From Patescibacteria group bacterium (GTDB taxonomy: Bacteria > Patescibacteriota > Minisyncoccia > Phycocordibacterales > Phycocordibacteraceae), in the NCBI GenBank assembly GCA_030837225.1, contig JAUPKX010000015.1, positions 1-55,858 on the forward strand: a DNA stretch of 55,858 bases, given 5' to 3'. Below the pieces are notes generated by a model. It was given only the letters and a program-made list of their open reading frames with translations, had not been told where the DNA came from and did not search any database. A program made the translations under genes and the position numbers. Positions 14,210 through 23,071 of the stretch are shown here, one piece after another. How positions within the stretch are numbered: the first letter of the stretch is position 1; each line of letters starts with the position of its first letter.

Positions 14210-14866
14210 CTAGTTCGCGAGCGGATAGCTCTCCACAAGGTCTGCGACGACGATGAAGCGGCTGGTCTTCTTTCCGAACGAGTCACACGTTGCAAGCGTA
14301 AGTGTGTGGCCCTCCGCAGTAAGAGGAATCGCAGCAGACTCAGCATCCGCTTCTGCAACCTGCGTCACAACATATACGTACGTCATGGTCTCGCTATACA
14401 CCATGATTGTGTCTCCCTTCTTAAGGTTCTGGATCTCGTTGAATGCCTTGAACGCTTCGTTGTTTACGATTGGCAGGTAGCTTGAGTGTCCGAAGAGAAT
14501 CGTGTTCCCTTCCTCGCCGAGCTTCGCCGAGGTTGGATAACGAACCGCACCAGTTAGGAGCGCCTCGTCGAGCACCGCGACGCTTGTCGACTCAGGATTC
14601 TTAATCGTGACATTGATACCCACCTCTGGAATTTCTACACGAACCGGATTCTCAGGCGCACTAAGAATGACTGACGCAGCAAGCGAGTTACCCGGGACCG
14701 CGCTCGCAACCGTCTTCTCAGGAGCTTCCGGTACGATGTCGAGCGCCGCGAGAGTCGCAAACGATACGAAAAAGACAACCAGGAAGGTGGCTAGGAAGCT
14801 CCATTTCGAAGCCCAGGCGCGCCCGAAAGCGCGGATAAGCTGTACGGTCTGGTTAATTGCGGTCAT
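14210..14866 (-). CDS. Sortase family transpeptidase
   Basis: A 218-residue protein: one N-terminal TM helix (FLATFLVVFFVSFATLAAL, about residues 24-42), then an extracytoplasmic sortase beta-barrel. The catalytic triad is visible as His in ILFGHSSYLP, Cys in LTLATCDSF and Arg in KKTSRFIVV. Sortases cleave sorting signals and join proteins to a nucleophile on the cell surface. The class is not clear; it is short and resembles class D/E-like enzymes. No LPXTG-type substrate is obvious in the window, so its target may use a variant motif or be elsewhere. It is divergent from the CARDB protein gene, with a shared regulatory region that includes a 12-bp inverted repeat. TTGACA-17-AATGAT lies just upstream on the minus strand. 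Confidence 0.92.
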   Translation of the reverse strand: MTAINQTVQLIRAFGRAWASKWSFLATFLVVFFVSFATLAALDIVPEAPEKTVASAVPGNSLAASVILSAPENPVRVEIPEVGINVTIKNPESTSVAVLDEALLTGAVRYPTSAKLGEEGNTILFGHSSYLPIVNNEAFKAFNEIQNLKKGDTIMVYSETMTYVYVVTQVAEADAESAAIPLTAEGHTLTLATCDSFGKKTSRFIVVADLVESYPLAN

Positions 14867-14947
14867 AGGATCTTACATATCATTACACTATAGACCAGAA
14901 TTGTCAAGGCATCCTTGTAGTGCTTGGCCTCTACCATCTCCTCTTCC

Positions 14948-14983
14948 TTCAGCATACCTACAGGTACCTGAAGGTATGCTGAA
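14948..14983. promoter_or_regulatory. Nested inverted repeat in the divergent sortase/CARDB promoter region
   Basis: A perfect 12-bp inverted repeat (TTCAGCATACCT/AGGTATGCTGAA) flanks a 12-base centre that itself contains the palindrome CAGGTACCTG (14961-14970). There is no T run after it. Position between two divergent genes favours an operator, although an RNA hairpin is possible. Confidence 0.55.
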
Positions 14984-15010
14984 GGTACAAGCCGTCATGC
15001 TAAGGGGTAC

Positions 15011-15039
15011 TTGACAGAGAATAATCAATGTGGTAAACA
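15011..15039 (+). promoter_or_regulatory. Possible promoter of the CARDB protein gene
   Basis: TTGACA at 15011-15016, a 17-base spacer and TAAACA at 15034-15039. If used, transcription begins near the ATG at 15048, not at the upstream ATG 15030, making a leaderless mRNA and a slightly shorter protein. Confidence 0.45.
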
Positions 15040-15806
15040 GCATGCATATGGAAACGACAACAATACGGACAACCAGTGGAACCGGCCGCCGCGCAGCGGT
15101 GAACGGGCTCGCTATCGTGGGCTTCATCGTGCTCGTTATTATCGGCATGGCGCTTGCGGTATATGCTGCACGCTTCGTACCAAAGGCTATCTCGAACATT
15201 GGTTCGGCAGCAGTCTACCTTTCGTCTCAGGTGTTCTCTGACGAAGGTGCCACCGACCTCGTTGTTGTCCCTCCTACGGAAACCGTACCGTTCGGAGACG
15301 ATGTTGTCGCAACAACAACCGCAACGACGACGGTACCTACCGTTACTCCTACCACTCCAGCTACTCCGCAGCCTGGCACCCCCGTCACCACAATCGTTCA
15401 GGTTGGAACAGGCCCTGCCAATTACTACGGTCTTCCTGACCTCGTTATAGAGAACGTAACGACCGGTTACCTTACCTCTGCTGATACCAGCACCTTCCGT
15501 TCTTCCAACGACGTCCCGGATGACAAGCGTGGCGCCGTGAAGTTTACAATCGCAAACCGCGGTACAAACGTCTCTCCACGCTTCGACTTTGAAGTAGAGC
15601 TTCCGACAAGCCGCAGCTACACCTATAAGTCCAAGTCCCAGCAGACACTCCGTCCTGGCGAGCGCATCGAGTATATCCTTGGTTTCGACCAGACGCGCGA
15701 GGGTAACGACCGCACCATCACCATCACGGTTGACGCAGAGCGCGACATCAACGAGTCAAACGAAAGCAACAACGACCGTTCCGTAACAGTCGACATAGAG
15801 CGCTAA
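15030..15806 (+). CDS. Membrane-anchored CARDB-domain protein
   Basis: A protein of up to 258 residues; ATG codons at 15030, 15042 and 15048 are all in frame and the promoter position favours 15048. One TM helix (GLAIVGFIVLVIIGMALAVY, about 27-46) is followed by a Thr/Pro-rich linker (TTTATTTVPTVTPTTPATPQ) and a C-terminal CARDB-type beta domain (PDLVIENVTTG at its start, DINESNESNNDRSVTVDI at its end). CARDB domains are extracellular adhesion or scaffold modules. It is divergent from the sortase and ends at a strong hairpin. A role in envelope architecture is likely; substrate status for the sortase is not supported because no sorting motif is seen. Confidence 0.85.
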   Translation: MVNSMHMETTTIRTTSGTGRRAAVNGLAIVGFIVLVIIGMALAVYAARFVPKAISNIGSAAVYLSSQVFSDEGATDLVVVPPTETVPFGDDVVATTTATTTVPTVTPTTPATPQPGTPVTTIVQVGTGPANYYGLPDLVIENVTTGYLTSADTSTFRSSNDVPDDKRGAVKFTIANRGTNVSPRFDFEVELPTSRSYTYKSKSQQTLRPGERIEYILGFDQTREGNDRTITITVDAERDINESNESNNDRSVTVDIER

Positions 15807-15817
15807 CAGCGTCTAAC

Positions 15818-15850
15818 GAAAATCCCTCGATCACTGATCGGGGGATTTTC
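15818..15850. terminator. Bidirectional terminator between the CARDB gene and gyrB
   Basis: A stem GAAAATCCCTCGATC/GATCGGGGGATTTTC of 15 bp with one G-T-type mismatch and a 3-base loop lies between converging genes. A and T tails at both ends allow use by both. Confidence 0.85.
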
Positions 15851-15855
15851 TTGTT

Positions 15856-17961
15856 TTACACGTCGAGGTTTGCGAGCTTTGCGTTACTTTGAATGAACGC
15901 CTTTCGACTTGGTACGTCAGTACCCATGAGAACATCGAAGATTCTATCAGCTTCGACACCGTCCTCAACCGTAACGCGCTTCAGGATGCGGTTAGCGGGG
16001 TCCATCGTTGTCTCCCAAAGCTCAGACGGATTCATCTCGCCGAGACCCTTGTAGCGCTGGATAGTTATCTTGCCAGCTTTCTTTGCTGCAACCTCCTCTT
16101 CGGGAGCGCCGTCGGCATCTTCATCAGTTCCCTGCTCTTCGTCAGCTTCTTCAACGGCAGTATTGGCATCGTCTCCAAGGAAGCGGAACTTCTCTTCGTC
16201 TGAGTACGCATACATCACTTCTTTTCCGCGCTTGATCTTATACAAAGGCGGCTGAGCAATATAGATAAACCCGCCATCGATAATAGGACGGAAATGGCGG
16301 TAGAGGAGTGTGAGCAAAAGAGTACGAATGTGGGCACCGTCCACGTCGGCGTCCGTTGCGATAATGATCTTGTGATAGCGAAGCTTTGAAAGATCGAAGA
16401 TGTCACCGATAGCCGTACCCATAGCTACAACCAAGTTGCGGATCTGTTCAGAGGCGAGCATCTTATCGAGGCGCGCACGCTCAATGTTAAGGATCTTTCC
16501 ACGAAGTGGAAGGATTGCTTGAGTCCTGCGATCTCGACCCATCTTGGATGAGCCACCGGCTGAGTCTCCCTCTACAATGAAGAGTTCCGAATCCTCAGGA
16601 CTCTTGCTCTGGCAGTCTGCGAGCTTGCCCGGAAGGGTCATGCCTTCGAGCGCACCCTTGCGCATCACCGAGTCTTTCGCAGCCTTGGCGGCCTTTCGTG
16701 CCTTCAAGGCAAGCAATACCTTGTTTGCAATTGCCTTGCCGTCGTCCGGATTCTCTTCAAAGAAGGATGCGAGTGCCTGACCAAAAATTGTAGCGACCGC
16801 ACCCTGAGCCTCAACCGATCCGAGCTTGCCCTTGGTCTGGCCCTCGAATTGAATCTCAGGCATCTTCACCGACACCACAGCCGTTATGCCCTCGAGTACA
16901 TCGTCTCCCGTGAAGTTCTCCTCGCTCTCCTTAAGCACACCTGAGGAACGTGCGTAGGAGTTCAGGGTACGCGTGAGCGCGGTCTTGAAACCGGTAACGT
17001 GCGTACCGTGCTCTGGATTATAAATATTGTTTGCGAACGCCATGAGTCGTGGCGAAATGTCATCCGCATACTGGAACGCAACTTCTACCGCAACATCTCC
17101 CTCTGCTGAGTCGACATAAAATACGTTCTTGTGCACTGGTGTTTGGTGCTTGTTATAGAACCCAATGAGGGAGCGAAGTCCGCCCTCAAAGTAGAAGGAC
17201 ATGCTTGGGCAGTCGACACCGGTACTGCGTAGGTACACCGACCCTTCGCTATCAACCGTTGTCTCCTCGCGAGCATCGAGTACTGAAATGCGCGTTCCCT
17301 TTACGAGATATGCCTGCTGACGCAGATGCGCGACGATCTTGTCCCAGTTCCAAGCGATACCGTCCTTGAAGATAGATTCGTCCGGACGGAACATCACGAT
17401 GGTGCCATTGTGGGTCGTCTTGCCAATCTGTTTAACCTTCGCTTTTGCCTTACCGATCTCATACTCCTGCATGTGCATCGCACCGTCCTTATGCACAATA
17501 ACTTTCGTATGCGTTGAAAGCGCGTTAACCACCGAAGCTCCTACACCATGGAGACCGCCCGAGACCTTGTAGCCTGAGTCTTCGCCGCCGAACTTTCCGC
17601 CGGCATGCAGCGTTGTCATGATCGTCTCGAGCGCTGAGACTTTCGTCTTCGGATGGATGCCAACCGGAATACCGCGCCCGTTATCAACAACGCGCACGTA
17701 CCCGCCTGGCAACAGCGCTACCTCAATATCGTTCGCGAACCCGCCCATAGCCTCGTCACGCGAGTTGTCGAAGATCTCCCAGATAAGGTGATGCAGACCG
17801 TCAGGACCGGTTGTACCGATGTACATACCCGGACGCTTACGTACTGGTTCAAGGCCCTCAAGGACTGAGATCGATGACGCATCGTACTCCTTCGCCTTTG
17901 CAGCTTTAACGGCCGCTGGTGCGGCCGCTTTCTTCGGTTTTTCCTCCCCATCCTTTGCCAT
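15856..17961 (-). CDS. gyrB: DNA gyrase subunit B
   Basis: A 701-residue type II topoisomerase ATPase subunit. The start at 17961 (MAKDGEEKPKKAAAP) is chosen for an AAGGGAA site upstream. The GHKL ATPase domain shows DNSRDEAMGG, DNGRGIPVG and GGLHGVGASVVNALS. The transducer domain follows and the TOPRIM domain has FIVEGDSAGG and ATDADVDGAHIR; the C terminus has QRYKGLGEMNP. An acidic low-complexity insert of about 30 residues (AVEEADEEQGTDEDADGAPE) sits in the region before QRYKGLG. The N terminus has a Lys/Ala-rich extension. ParE cannot be fully excluded, but the motifs fit GyrB. No gyrA is in the window. Confidence 0.93.
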   Translation of the reverse strand: MAKDGEEKPKKAAAPAAVKAAKAKEYDASSISVLEGLEPVRKRPGMYIGTTGPDGLHHLIWEIFDNSRDEAMGGFANDIEVALLPGGYVRVVDNGRGIPVGIHPKTKVSALETIMTTLHAGGKFGGEDSGYKVSGGLHGVGASVVNALSTHTKVIVHKDGAMHMQEYEIGKAKAKVKQIGKTTHNGTIVMFRPDESIFKDGIAWNWDKIVAHLRQQAYLVKGTRISVLDAREETTVDSEGSVYLRSTGVDCPSMSFYFEGGLRSLIGFYNKHQTPVHKNVFYVDSAEGDVAVEVAFQYADDISPRLMAFANNIYNPEHGTHVTGFKTALTRTLNSYARSSGVLKESEENFTGDDVLEGITAVVSVKMPEIQFEGQTKGKLGSVEAQGAVATIFGQALASFFEENPDDGKAIANKVLLALKARKAAKAAKDSVMRKGALEGMTLPGKLADCQSKSPEDSELFIVEGDSAGGSSKMGRDRRTQAILPLRGKILNIERARLDKMLASEQIRNLVVAMGTAIGDIFDLSKLRYHKIIIATDADVDGAHIRTLLLTLLYRHFRPIIDGGFIYIAQPPLYKIKRGKEVMYAYSDEEKFRFLGDDANTAVEEADEEQGTDEDADGAPEEEVAAKKAGKITIQRYKGLGEMNPSELWETTMDPANRILKRVTVEDGVEADRIFDVLMGTDVPSRKAFIQSNAKLANLDV

Positions 17962-18039
17962 ATGTTCCCTTAAGTATACCACGCACACGCAACGAAATCC
18001 CGTCTTACAAGGGTGTTAATGCGGCCTAGGTACGGCCTA

Positions 18040-18387
18040 CTATCTGGTCCTGGTGATAGTCACCCCTGGTACCCCGTTGTCCCACGCCTCAAGCTTCCGT
18101 ATCGTAATGGTCACCTCCTTTGCACGGGCATCCATGAGGATTTTCTCTGCTATTTCTTCAGCTATTTTCTCCACGAGAAACCGCCGCTTCCCAGACAGCG
18201 TCTCAAGAACGATCTTCTTAAGATCGTCGTAATCTATAGTATCGGCTAGCGTATCGGTGTCTCCAGACTTCTTGGATTCGAATCCAACCTTAAGAGCAAC
18301 ATCGAAACTCTGCTCCCTGCTCCACTCATGCTCGTAGTGACCATGCGTCGCATCAATCGTGAGCGAATCGATATGAAGATAATCCAT
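18040..18387 (-). CDS. folB: Dihydroneopterin aldolase family protein
   Basis: A 115-residue FolB/FolX-type protein starting MDYLHIDSLTID. The family pattern is visible: early D-x-L-T-I-x-A-x-x-G-x-Y-x-x-E, then QSFDVALKVGFE, a central TDTLADTIDYDDLKK (compare D-x-L-x-x-T-V-D-Y), FLVEKIAEEIAEKIL and a final VTITIRKLEAW. In folate synthesis FolB removes glycolaldehyde from dihydroneopterin. No other folate gene is nearby, so the substrate is unproven. The gene begins two bases after pheT ends, with GGGAAG upstream; a start at 18405 overlapping pheT is also possible but gives a poorer family match. Confidence 0.82.
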   Translation of the reverse strand: MDYLHIDSLTIDATHGHYEHEWSREQSFDVALKVGFESKKSGDTDTLADTIDYDDLKKIVLETLSGKRRFLVEKIAEEIAEKILMDARAKEVTITIRKLEAWDNGVPGVTITRTR

Positions 18388-18389
18388 GT

Positions 18390-20297
18390 CTACCGTACTT
18401 CCCATCCTTCCTTCTTATTCAGTAAGTCGGTTACGCGCTCCATTGCCGGATCGAGGTCAGTGTCTGCAAGTGTTCGCTCGTTCGATTCAAAGACAAGACG
18501 GAACGCGTACGAGGTACGTCCATCCTTCTTGAACTGATCGAAAAGATCAATGCGAGCAAGATACTCTCCAGCCTGAGCGATAATCGCGCTTGCGACCTCG
18601 CTCTCTTGTGTTCCCTCGGGAGTCCAGACCGCAATATCGCGAAGTGCGGACGGATACAGCGAGTAGGGTTTATAGGTTCCTTGCTGAACAGTCACCGGTG
18701 CGTAGTTCTCGCCAAGCTTCTCGAGGTTTAGCCTCCCGAGATTAAGTTCCATCATCTGCCCATCAAGCGTGAAGTGCGCGGCAGCACGAATCCCGAGCAG
18801 GTCCTGCTCGAGTGCGGCAACGTTTTCTTTAAGAGCCTCAGCCGCGAGTGCGGGCTTTCCACCAACAGCAACTACACCCATAGAAAGGAGCAGTGCTTCT
18901 CCATGCTTCGTGAAGACGGTACCAATCTCGAACAGCTTTACGAATGGCGCCGGACCAAGAACCCTTGGAGCAACGCCCGTCGCGCGTACAAGCGCATCCT
19001 TAAGGGTAGCTATAAGGGACGCCCGCAAATATGGCCTGTCGGACTGGAGTGGGTTCGCAAGTTCGATCTCTCCTTCAGCTGCAAACGACGGCGTTGAAAT
19101 CTCGCTGAATCCCCGCTCAACAAGAAAGTCGCGAACCGCCTCAATACCCCGGAAGCGTTCCTGTGACGGAACACCGTCAAGAAGCGGCAGCTCGGTAGAG
19201 TCAATGCGATCGTATCCAAGGATACGGCCGACCTCTTCAACGAGATCCTCAGCGATTGTGATATCGCCGCGTTCAAACGGGGCGAGGACCGTGAAGGTGT
19301 CCTCTACTTCGGTGTATGAAAATCCGAGACGATCAAACGCGCCGCGTACGTCTTCAATCGAGAACGTGCTACCAAGTATCCCGTTTATTTTCCCAAGCGA
19401 CACGGACGCAGTCTGCGGTTCCGGAGAATGAGGATACACATCCGTTACGCCAACGATTTCGCCGCCCGCAACCTTCTGTATGAGTTCGATACATTGCGCC
19501 ATGCCGTATCCAGCGAGCGCCGGGGATGGCTTGTTCTGGAACCTCGTCGAGGCGTCAGTAAAGAGCTTCAGAGCCTGCGCGGCCTTCCTGACCTGAGTTC
19601 CGTCGAAGCTTGCAGCTTCAATAATAAGGTTGGTTGTGCTATCAGTTACTGCTGCGTGTATCCCCCCTTTCACGCCCGCGATCCCAAGAGCAAGGCCGGC
19701 GGCGTTTGCGTCCGCAATAAGAAGTGTGCCCTCAGGAAGTTCGTAGTCCTCGCCAGTGAGTGTTGTAATAGACTCTCCCTCACTTGAGGCACGAACCGTA
19801 ATCGCATACGCGTTCTCACGCTTCGTAAGCTTGCTCGCATCAAACGCATGCAGGGGCTGCCCGATATCGAGCATCACGTAGTTAGTTGCATCGACGACAT
19901 TGTTTATCGATCGCTGCCCTACCGACTCGAGTGCAGTCTTGAGCCACTCAGGAGACGGCCCTATCGTAACGCCGGTTATAAGCGCACCAATGTAGCGTGC
20001 GCACTTCCCTTCCTCGTCGAGCGATACCGATAGCTGATTGGTTTCTGGGAACGAAGCGAGTTCTTCTTTCAAGGGATCCGTGGCGAGCGGAATATTAAGC
20101 ACCGCGGAGAGTTCTTTAGCGACACCCCGATGACTCAGCATGTATGCAGCGCGGTCCGGAAGGACATTTACGTCGAGTAGGTCCCCTTCTGCTTCCTCAA
20201 CTTCAGCCACATGGAATGTAAGTTCGTGTGCGAGCGTGTCTACCGCGGGAAGCGGTGTAGCGAAGTACTTCTGGAGCCAGGTGATTGAGACTTTCAT
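18390..20297 (-). CDS. pheT: Phenylalanyl-tRNA synthetase beta subunit, shortened
   Basis: A 635-residue subunit; E. coli PheT has 795. The N-terminal B1 start (MKVSITWLQKYFATPLPAVD) is present, but the next block goes straight from VAEVEEAEGD to DVNVLPDRAAYMLSHRGVAKELSA, so the OB-fold tRNA-binding B2 insertion is missing. The B3/B4 editing module, the B5 domain and the pseudo-catalytic core follow. The C-terminal anticodon-binding B8 domain is present (SLYPSALRDIAVWTPEG, AFRLVFESNERTLADTDLD). It starts two bases after pheS and forms a tetramer with it in known systems. folB follows with a 2-base gap, so the three genes are one operon. Confidence 0.96.
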   Translation of the reverse strand: MKVSITWLQKYFATPLPAVDTLAHELTFHVAEVEEAEGDLLDVNVLPDRAAYMLSHRGVAKELSAVLNIPLATDPLKEELASFPETNQLSVSLDEEGKCARYIGALITGVTIGPSPEWLKTALESVGQRSINNVVDATNYVMLDIGQPLHAFDASKLTKRENAYAITVRASSEGESITTLTGEDYELPEGTLLIADANAAGLALGIAGVKGGIHAAVTDSTTNLIIEAASFDGTQVRKAAQALKLFTDASTRFQNKPSPALAGYGMAQCIELIQKVAGGEIVGVTDVYPHSPEPQTASVSLGKINGILGSTFSIEDVRGAFDRLGFSYTEVEDTFTVLAPFERGDITIAEDLVEEVGRILGYDRIDSTELPLLDGVPSQERFRGIEAVRDFLVERGFSEISTPSFAAEGEIELANPLQSDRPYLRASLIATLKDALVRATGVAPRVLGPAPFVKLFEIGTVFTKHGEALLLSMGVVAVGGKPALAAEALKENVAALEQDLLGIRAAAHFTLDGQMMELNLGRLNLEKLGENYAPVTVQQGTYKPYSLYPSALRDIAVWTPEGTQESEVASAIIAQAGEYLARIDLFDQFKKDGRTSYAFRLVFESNERTLADTDLDPAMERVTDLLNKKEGWEVR

Positions 20298-20299
20298 AC

Positions 20300-21031
20300 C
20301 TACTGTGTTGTTTGATCGAATCCGTACACGAACCGAATGTCGCCGCCATGGAATCCACGTATATCGTTCACTGCGTGCTTCACCATAATGAGGCGTTCAA
20401 TGCCGCCGCCGAACGCAAAGCCTTGGTACTTATCCGGATCGAGGCCCGCATTCTTTAAAACAGACGGGTGCACCATACCAGCGCCCATAACCTCAAGCCA
20501 GCGACCTTCCTTCCCAGGAGCTTCGAACCAAACATCTACTTCAACCGAAGGCTCGGTAAACGGAAAGAAACTTGGACGGAATCGCACCTTCGCGTCTTCC
20601 GCGAGATAGTCCTTGAAGAACTGCTCGAGCGTACCCTTCAAGTGTGCGAGTGTGATGCCTTCGCCAATGCAGAGTCCCTCATTCTGATAGAACTGCGCTT
20701 CATGCGTGGCATCGGTCGCCTCATTCCGGAATACCTTGCCTGGCACAATGACGCGATACGGAGGCAGATTCCCGAGCGCAAGCTGCTCCTCGATATACCG
20801 AACCTGCACAGGACTAGTCTGGGTGCGCGGAACCCTTTTTGGCTCCTCCTTCGTCCAGAAGGTGTCCTGCATGTCTCGTGCCGGATGGTCCGCAGGTATG
20901 TTAAGCACGTTGAAGTTGTAGTGTTCCTCTTCCAGTTCGGGCCCATATGCAATAGAGAAGCCCATGCGCGCGAACGAGCTAGCGATAGCGCGTATAGAAG
21001 CCGAGATCGGGTGTAGGCGGCCAGGAGGCAT
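20300..21031 (-). CDS. pheS: Phenylalanyl-tRNA synthetase alpha subunit lacking the N-terminal coiled coil
   Basis: A 243-residue catalytic subunit; typical bacterial PheS has about 330. It begins at PPGRLHPISASIRAIASSF, the start of the catalytic core, so the N-terminal coiled coil that contacts tRNA-Phe is absent. Class II motif 2 (YRVIVPGKVFRNEATDATHEAQFYQNEG), the FFPFTEPSVEVDV segment and motif 3 (GFAFGGGIERLIMVKHAVNDIR) are intact. The ATG at 21031 is preferred. A TATACT hexamer lies nine bases before it, implying a very short leader. It is the first gene of pheS-pheT-folB and is divergent from the GT2 gene. Confidence 0.95.
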   Translation of the reverse strand: MPPGRLHPISASIRAIASSFARMGFSIAYGPELEEEHYNFNVLNIPADHPARDMQDTFWTKEEPKRVPRTQTSPVQVRYIEEQLALGNLPPYRVIVPGKVFRNEATDATHEAQFYQNEGLCIGEGITLAHLKGTLEQFFKDYLAEDAKVRFRPSFFPFTEPSVEVDVWFEAPGKEGRWLEVMGAGMVHPSVLKNAGLDPDKYQGFAFGGGIERLIMVKHAVNDIRGFHGGDIRFVYGFDQTTQ

Positions 21032-21106
21032 ATAGAATCGAGTATACACGGCGCATCCTAGAAAAAACAGGCGTATTTGCTATACTTCAGCGAACTACGG
21101 CCATAT

Positions 21107-22345
21107 ATGTCACTCGAGATACTTGCGTATCCGTTCTTGTTCCTCGGTCTCTATTTCGAGGTGTTTATGCTCCTGACCTTCCTCTCAGGACCCGCCAAGG
21201 ACAGAAGGCTCAGGGTACCCGGACTAAACACCCCTAAGGTGGCTATTATTGTGCCCTGCTGGAACGAGGAGAACACCATTGACGGCACCGTGCAGTCCCT
21301 ACTCGCACTCGACTACCCACAGGAGAAACTTCAGATCATTCTCGTTAACGACGGATCCACCGACAACACGAAGACCGTGATGGGCTCATATCAGGGAAAC
21401 CTGCAGATAACGATCGTGCACAAAGAGAACGGTGGCAAGCACACGGCGATTAATAGAGGCATCGAGATTGCAACGGATGCTGAGTTCGTTGGCTGCCTTG
21501 ATGCCGATTCCTTCGTAGCGCCCGACGCGTTGCGAGAGATGATCTCCTGCTTCGAGGACCCAAAAGTTGCAGCAGCTACACCCGCCATGTCGGTGTTCCA
21601 ACCAAAGAATCTTCTCGAACAAATGCAAAACACCGAATACATCGTCGGTATCGCAGCGCGTCATGCACTCTCTGCGGTGAATGGTATCTATGTGACTCCG
21701 GGACCATTCTCCTTCTATCGCCGCTCAGTTATTGAGGAACTGGGCGGTTTCCGCCATGCGCATCAGGCTGAGGATATGGAGATGGCACTCCGTATTCAGC
21801 GTGCAGGTTACGAGATTGAGAATGCACCTCGTTCCAGGGTCTACACCAAGGTGCCGCGCTCGGTGCCAAAACTCATAAAACAGCGTACACGCTGGACCAC
21901 GGGATTCCTTCGGAACGTGATGACCGACTACCGCGATCTTGTGGGGAATCCGAAGTACGGCATCCTCGGACTCATGGTGCTTCCGCTTGGCTTCGTTGCC
22001 ATCGTCGGCGGAGCGTTCCTCTTCATTGTGGCTCTCGCTTCTTTTGTTCTAACCCTCATGCAGAGGTACTCGCTTACCGAAGGCATTCCCCTTTCCTATA
22101 CGCTGCTCCCGCGCTTCTCTGTCGAATGGTTCTATCTGCCAATGACGTTCCTCCTCCTCACAAGCATCGTCGTTGGCATTCTCTCGGTGTCCCTCGTACT
22201 CATCGGCCGCCACGTCTCAAACACCCCCGCGAAGGTCATCCTCGGTATCATTGGTTACACCTTCATCTACGCCTTCATCGCACCCTTCTGGCTCATTCGT
22301 GCCATGTATGATGTGCTAACCGGCAAGCGCCGTGCATGGCGGTAG
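21107..22345 (+). CDS. Membrane glycosyltransferase, family 2
   Basis: A 412-residue processive-type GT2. An N-terminal TM helix (residues about 4-24) precedes the GT-A domain: AIIVPCWNEENTIDGTVQSL, the DGSTDNT nucleotide-binding site, LDADS (DXD), HQAEDMEM and the processive QRTRW signature (KQRTRWTTGF). Three or more TM helices follow (near MVLPLGFVAIVGGAFLFIVA, FYLPMTFLLLTSIVVGILSV and VILGIIGYTFIYAFIAPFWL). The architecture fits synthases of beta-linked polysaccharides such as poly-GlcNAc, hyaluronan or cellulose types, which extrude the polymer; the sugar cannot be told from sequence. A TATACT box is at 21081-21086. The next gene is 28 bases downstream. Confidence 0.92.
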   Translation: MSLEILAYPFLFLGLYFEVFMLLTFLSGPAKDRRLRVPGLNTPKVAIIVPCWNEENTIDGTVQSLLALDYPQEKLQIILVNDGSTDNTKTVMGSYQGNLQITIVHKENGGKHTAINRGIEIATDAEFVGCLDADSFVAPDALREMISCFEDPKVAAATPAMSVFQPKNLLEQMQNTEYIVGIAARHALSAVNGIYVTPGPFSFYRRSVIEELGGFRHAHQAEDMEMALRIQRAGYEIENAPRSRVYTKVPRSVPKLIKQRTRWTTGFLRNVMTDYRDLVGNPKYGILGLMVLPLGFVAIVGGAFLFIVALASFVLTLMQRYSLTEGIPLSYTLLPRFSVEWFYLPMTFLLLTSIVVGILSVSLVLIGRHVSNTPAKVILGIIGYTFIYAFIAPFWLIRAMYDVLTGKRRAWR

Positions 22346-22373
22346 CATCATTTATCCTTAGCTTTCTTATCCT

Positions 22374-23057
22374 ATGTCGCTCGGAACCCGTAACGCTCTC
22401 CTCGCTCTCGCGATAACTGTCGCCATAATCGGCACAATCGTAGCTGCCATAAACCACCTCGACCGTCAAAGGATCGCGGAGCTCGATGCTATCCAGAGCC
22501 AACTTGCTACGGACACCCTCTCGGTTGAGACGCAGTTCGCACTCCTTGAGAACGCGCCGTGCGCCGACCTTACGGCAGGCACTGACCTCACGAGCGAGGT
22601 CTCCTCGCTCGGAGATCGCCTTGGTATCGCTGAGTCGCGTCTCGGGAGCGACAACCCAGAGGTACTTCGCCTAAAGAAGCAGTACACCCTGCTCCAGATT
22701 CGCGACTACATCCTTACCCAAAGGATTGCAGACACCTGTGACATCGAGCCTGTTACGGCGCTCTACTTCTACTCGAACGAGGCAGGTGCCTGCGAGAGCT
22801 GCGACCGTGCGAGTTACGCTCTCTCGTATCTCCGCCAGACGTACCCGCAGCTTCGGGTGTACACCTTCGACTACAATCTCGACCTGGGGGCTCTTAAGAC
22901 CCTTATCGCAGTTGAGAAGGTTGAGGAACGCTTCCCGGCCTTTGTTATCGAGGGCGAGCGTTCCTACGGCTTTACGGACGTCGAGACCTTCCAGGAACTG
23001 TTCCCGAAAGGCCTATTCGCGACAACAACCGCAACGAGCACGAAAGCTAAGAGGTAA
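22374..23057 (+). CDS. Membrane-anchored thioredoxin-fold-like protein with CxxC
   Basis: A 227-residue protein. One N-terminal TM helix (residues about 7-27) is followed by a helical segment likely to be coiled (DRQRIAELDAIQSQLATDTL...LRLKKQYTLLQIRDYILTQR) and a C-terminal domain with the pattern of a thioredoxin fold: TALYFYSNEAGACESCDRAS, LRVYTFDYNLDLGA, RFPAFVIEGE and GFTDVETFQELF. The CESC motif suggests thiol-disulfide activity outside the membrane. It is 28 bases downstream of the GT2 gene and probably co-transcribed; whether the two work together is unknown. It ends at a hairpin shared with the converging nuclease gene. Confidence 0.8.
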   Translation: MSLGTRNALLALAITVAIIGTIVAAINHLDRQRIAELDAIQSQLATDTLSVETQFALLENAPCADLTAGTDLTSEVSSLGDRLGIAESRLGSDNPEVLRLKKQYTLLQIRDYILTQRIADTCDIEPVTALYFYSNEAGACESCDRASYALSYLRQTYPQLRVYTFDYNLDLGALKTLIAVEKVEERFPAFVIEGERSYGFTDVETFQELFPKGLFATTTATSTKAKR

Positions 23058-23071
23058 GGAACACATACTCT

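Noticed and set aside
13057-14256. A 399-codon plus-strand ORF opposite the secreted protein gene
   Set aside because: The minus-strand ORF has a signal peptide, ordered cysteines, a ribosome site and a terminator; the plus-strand one is an effect of high G+C.
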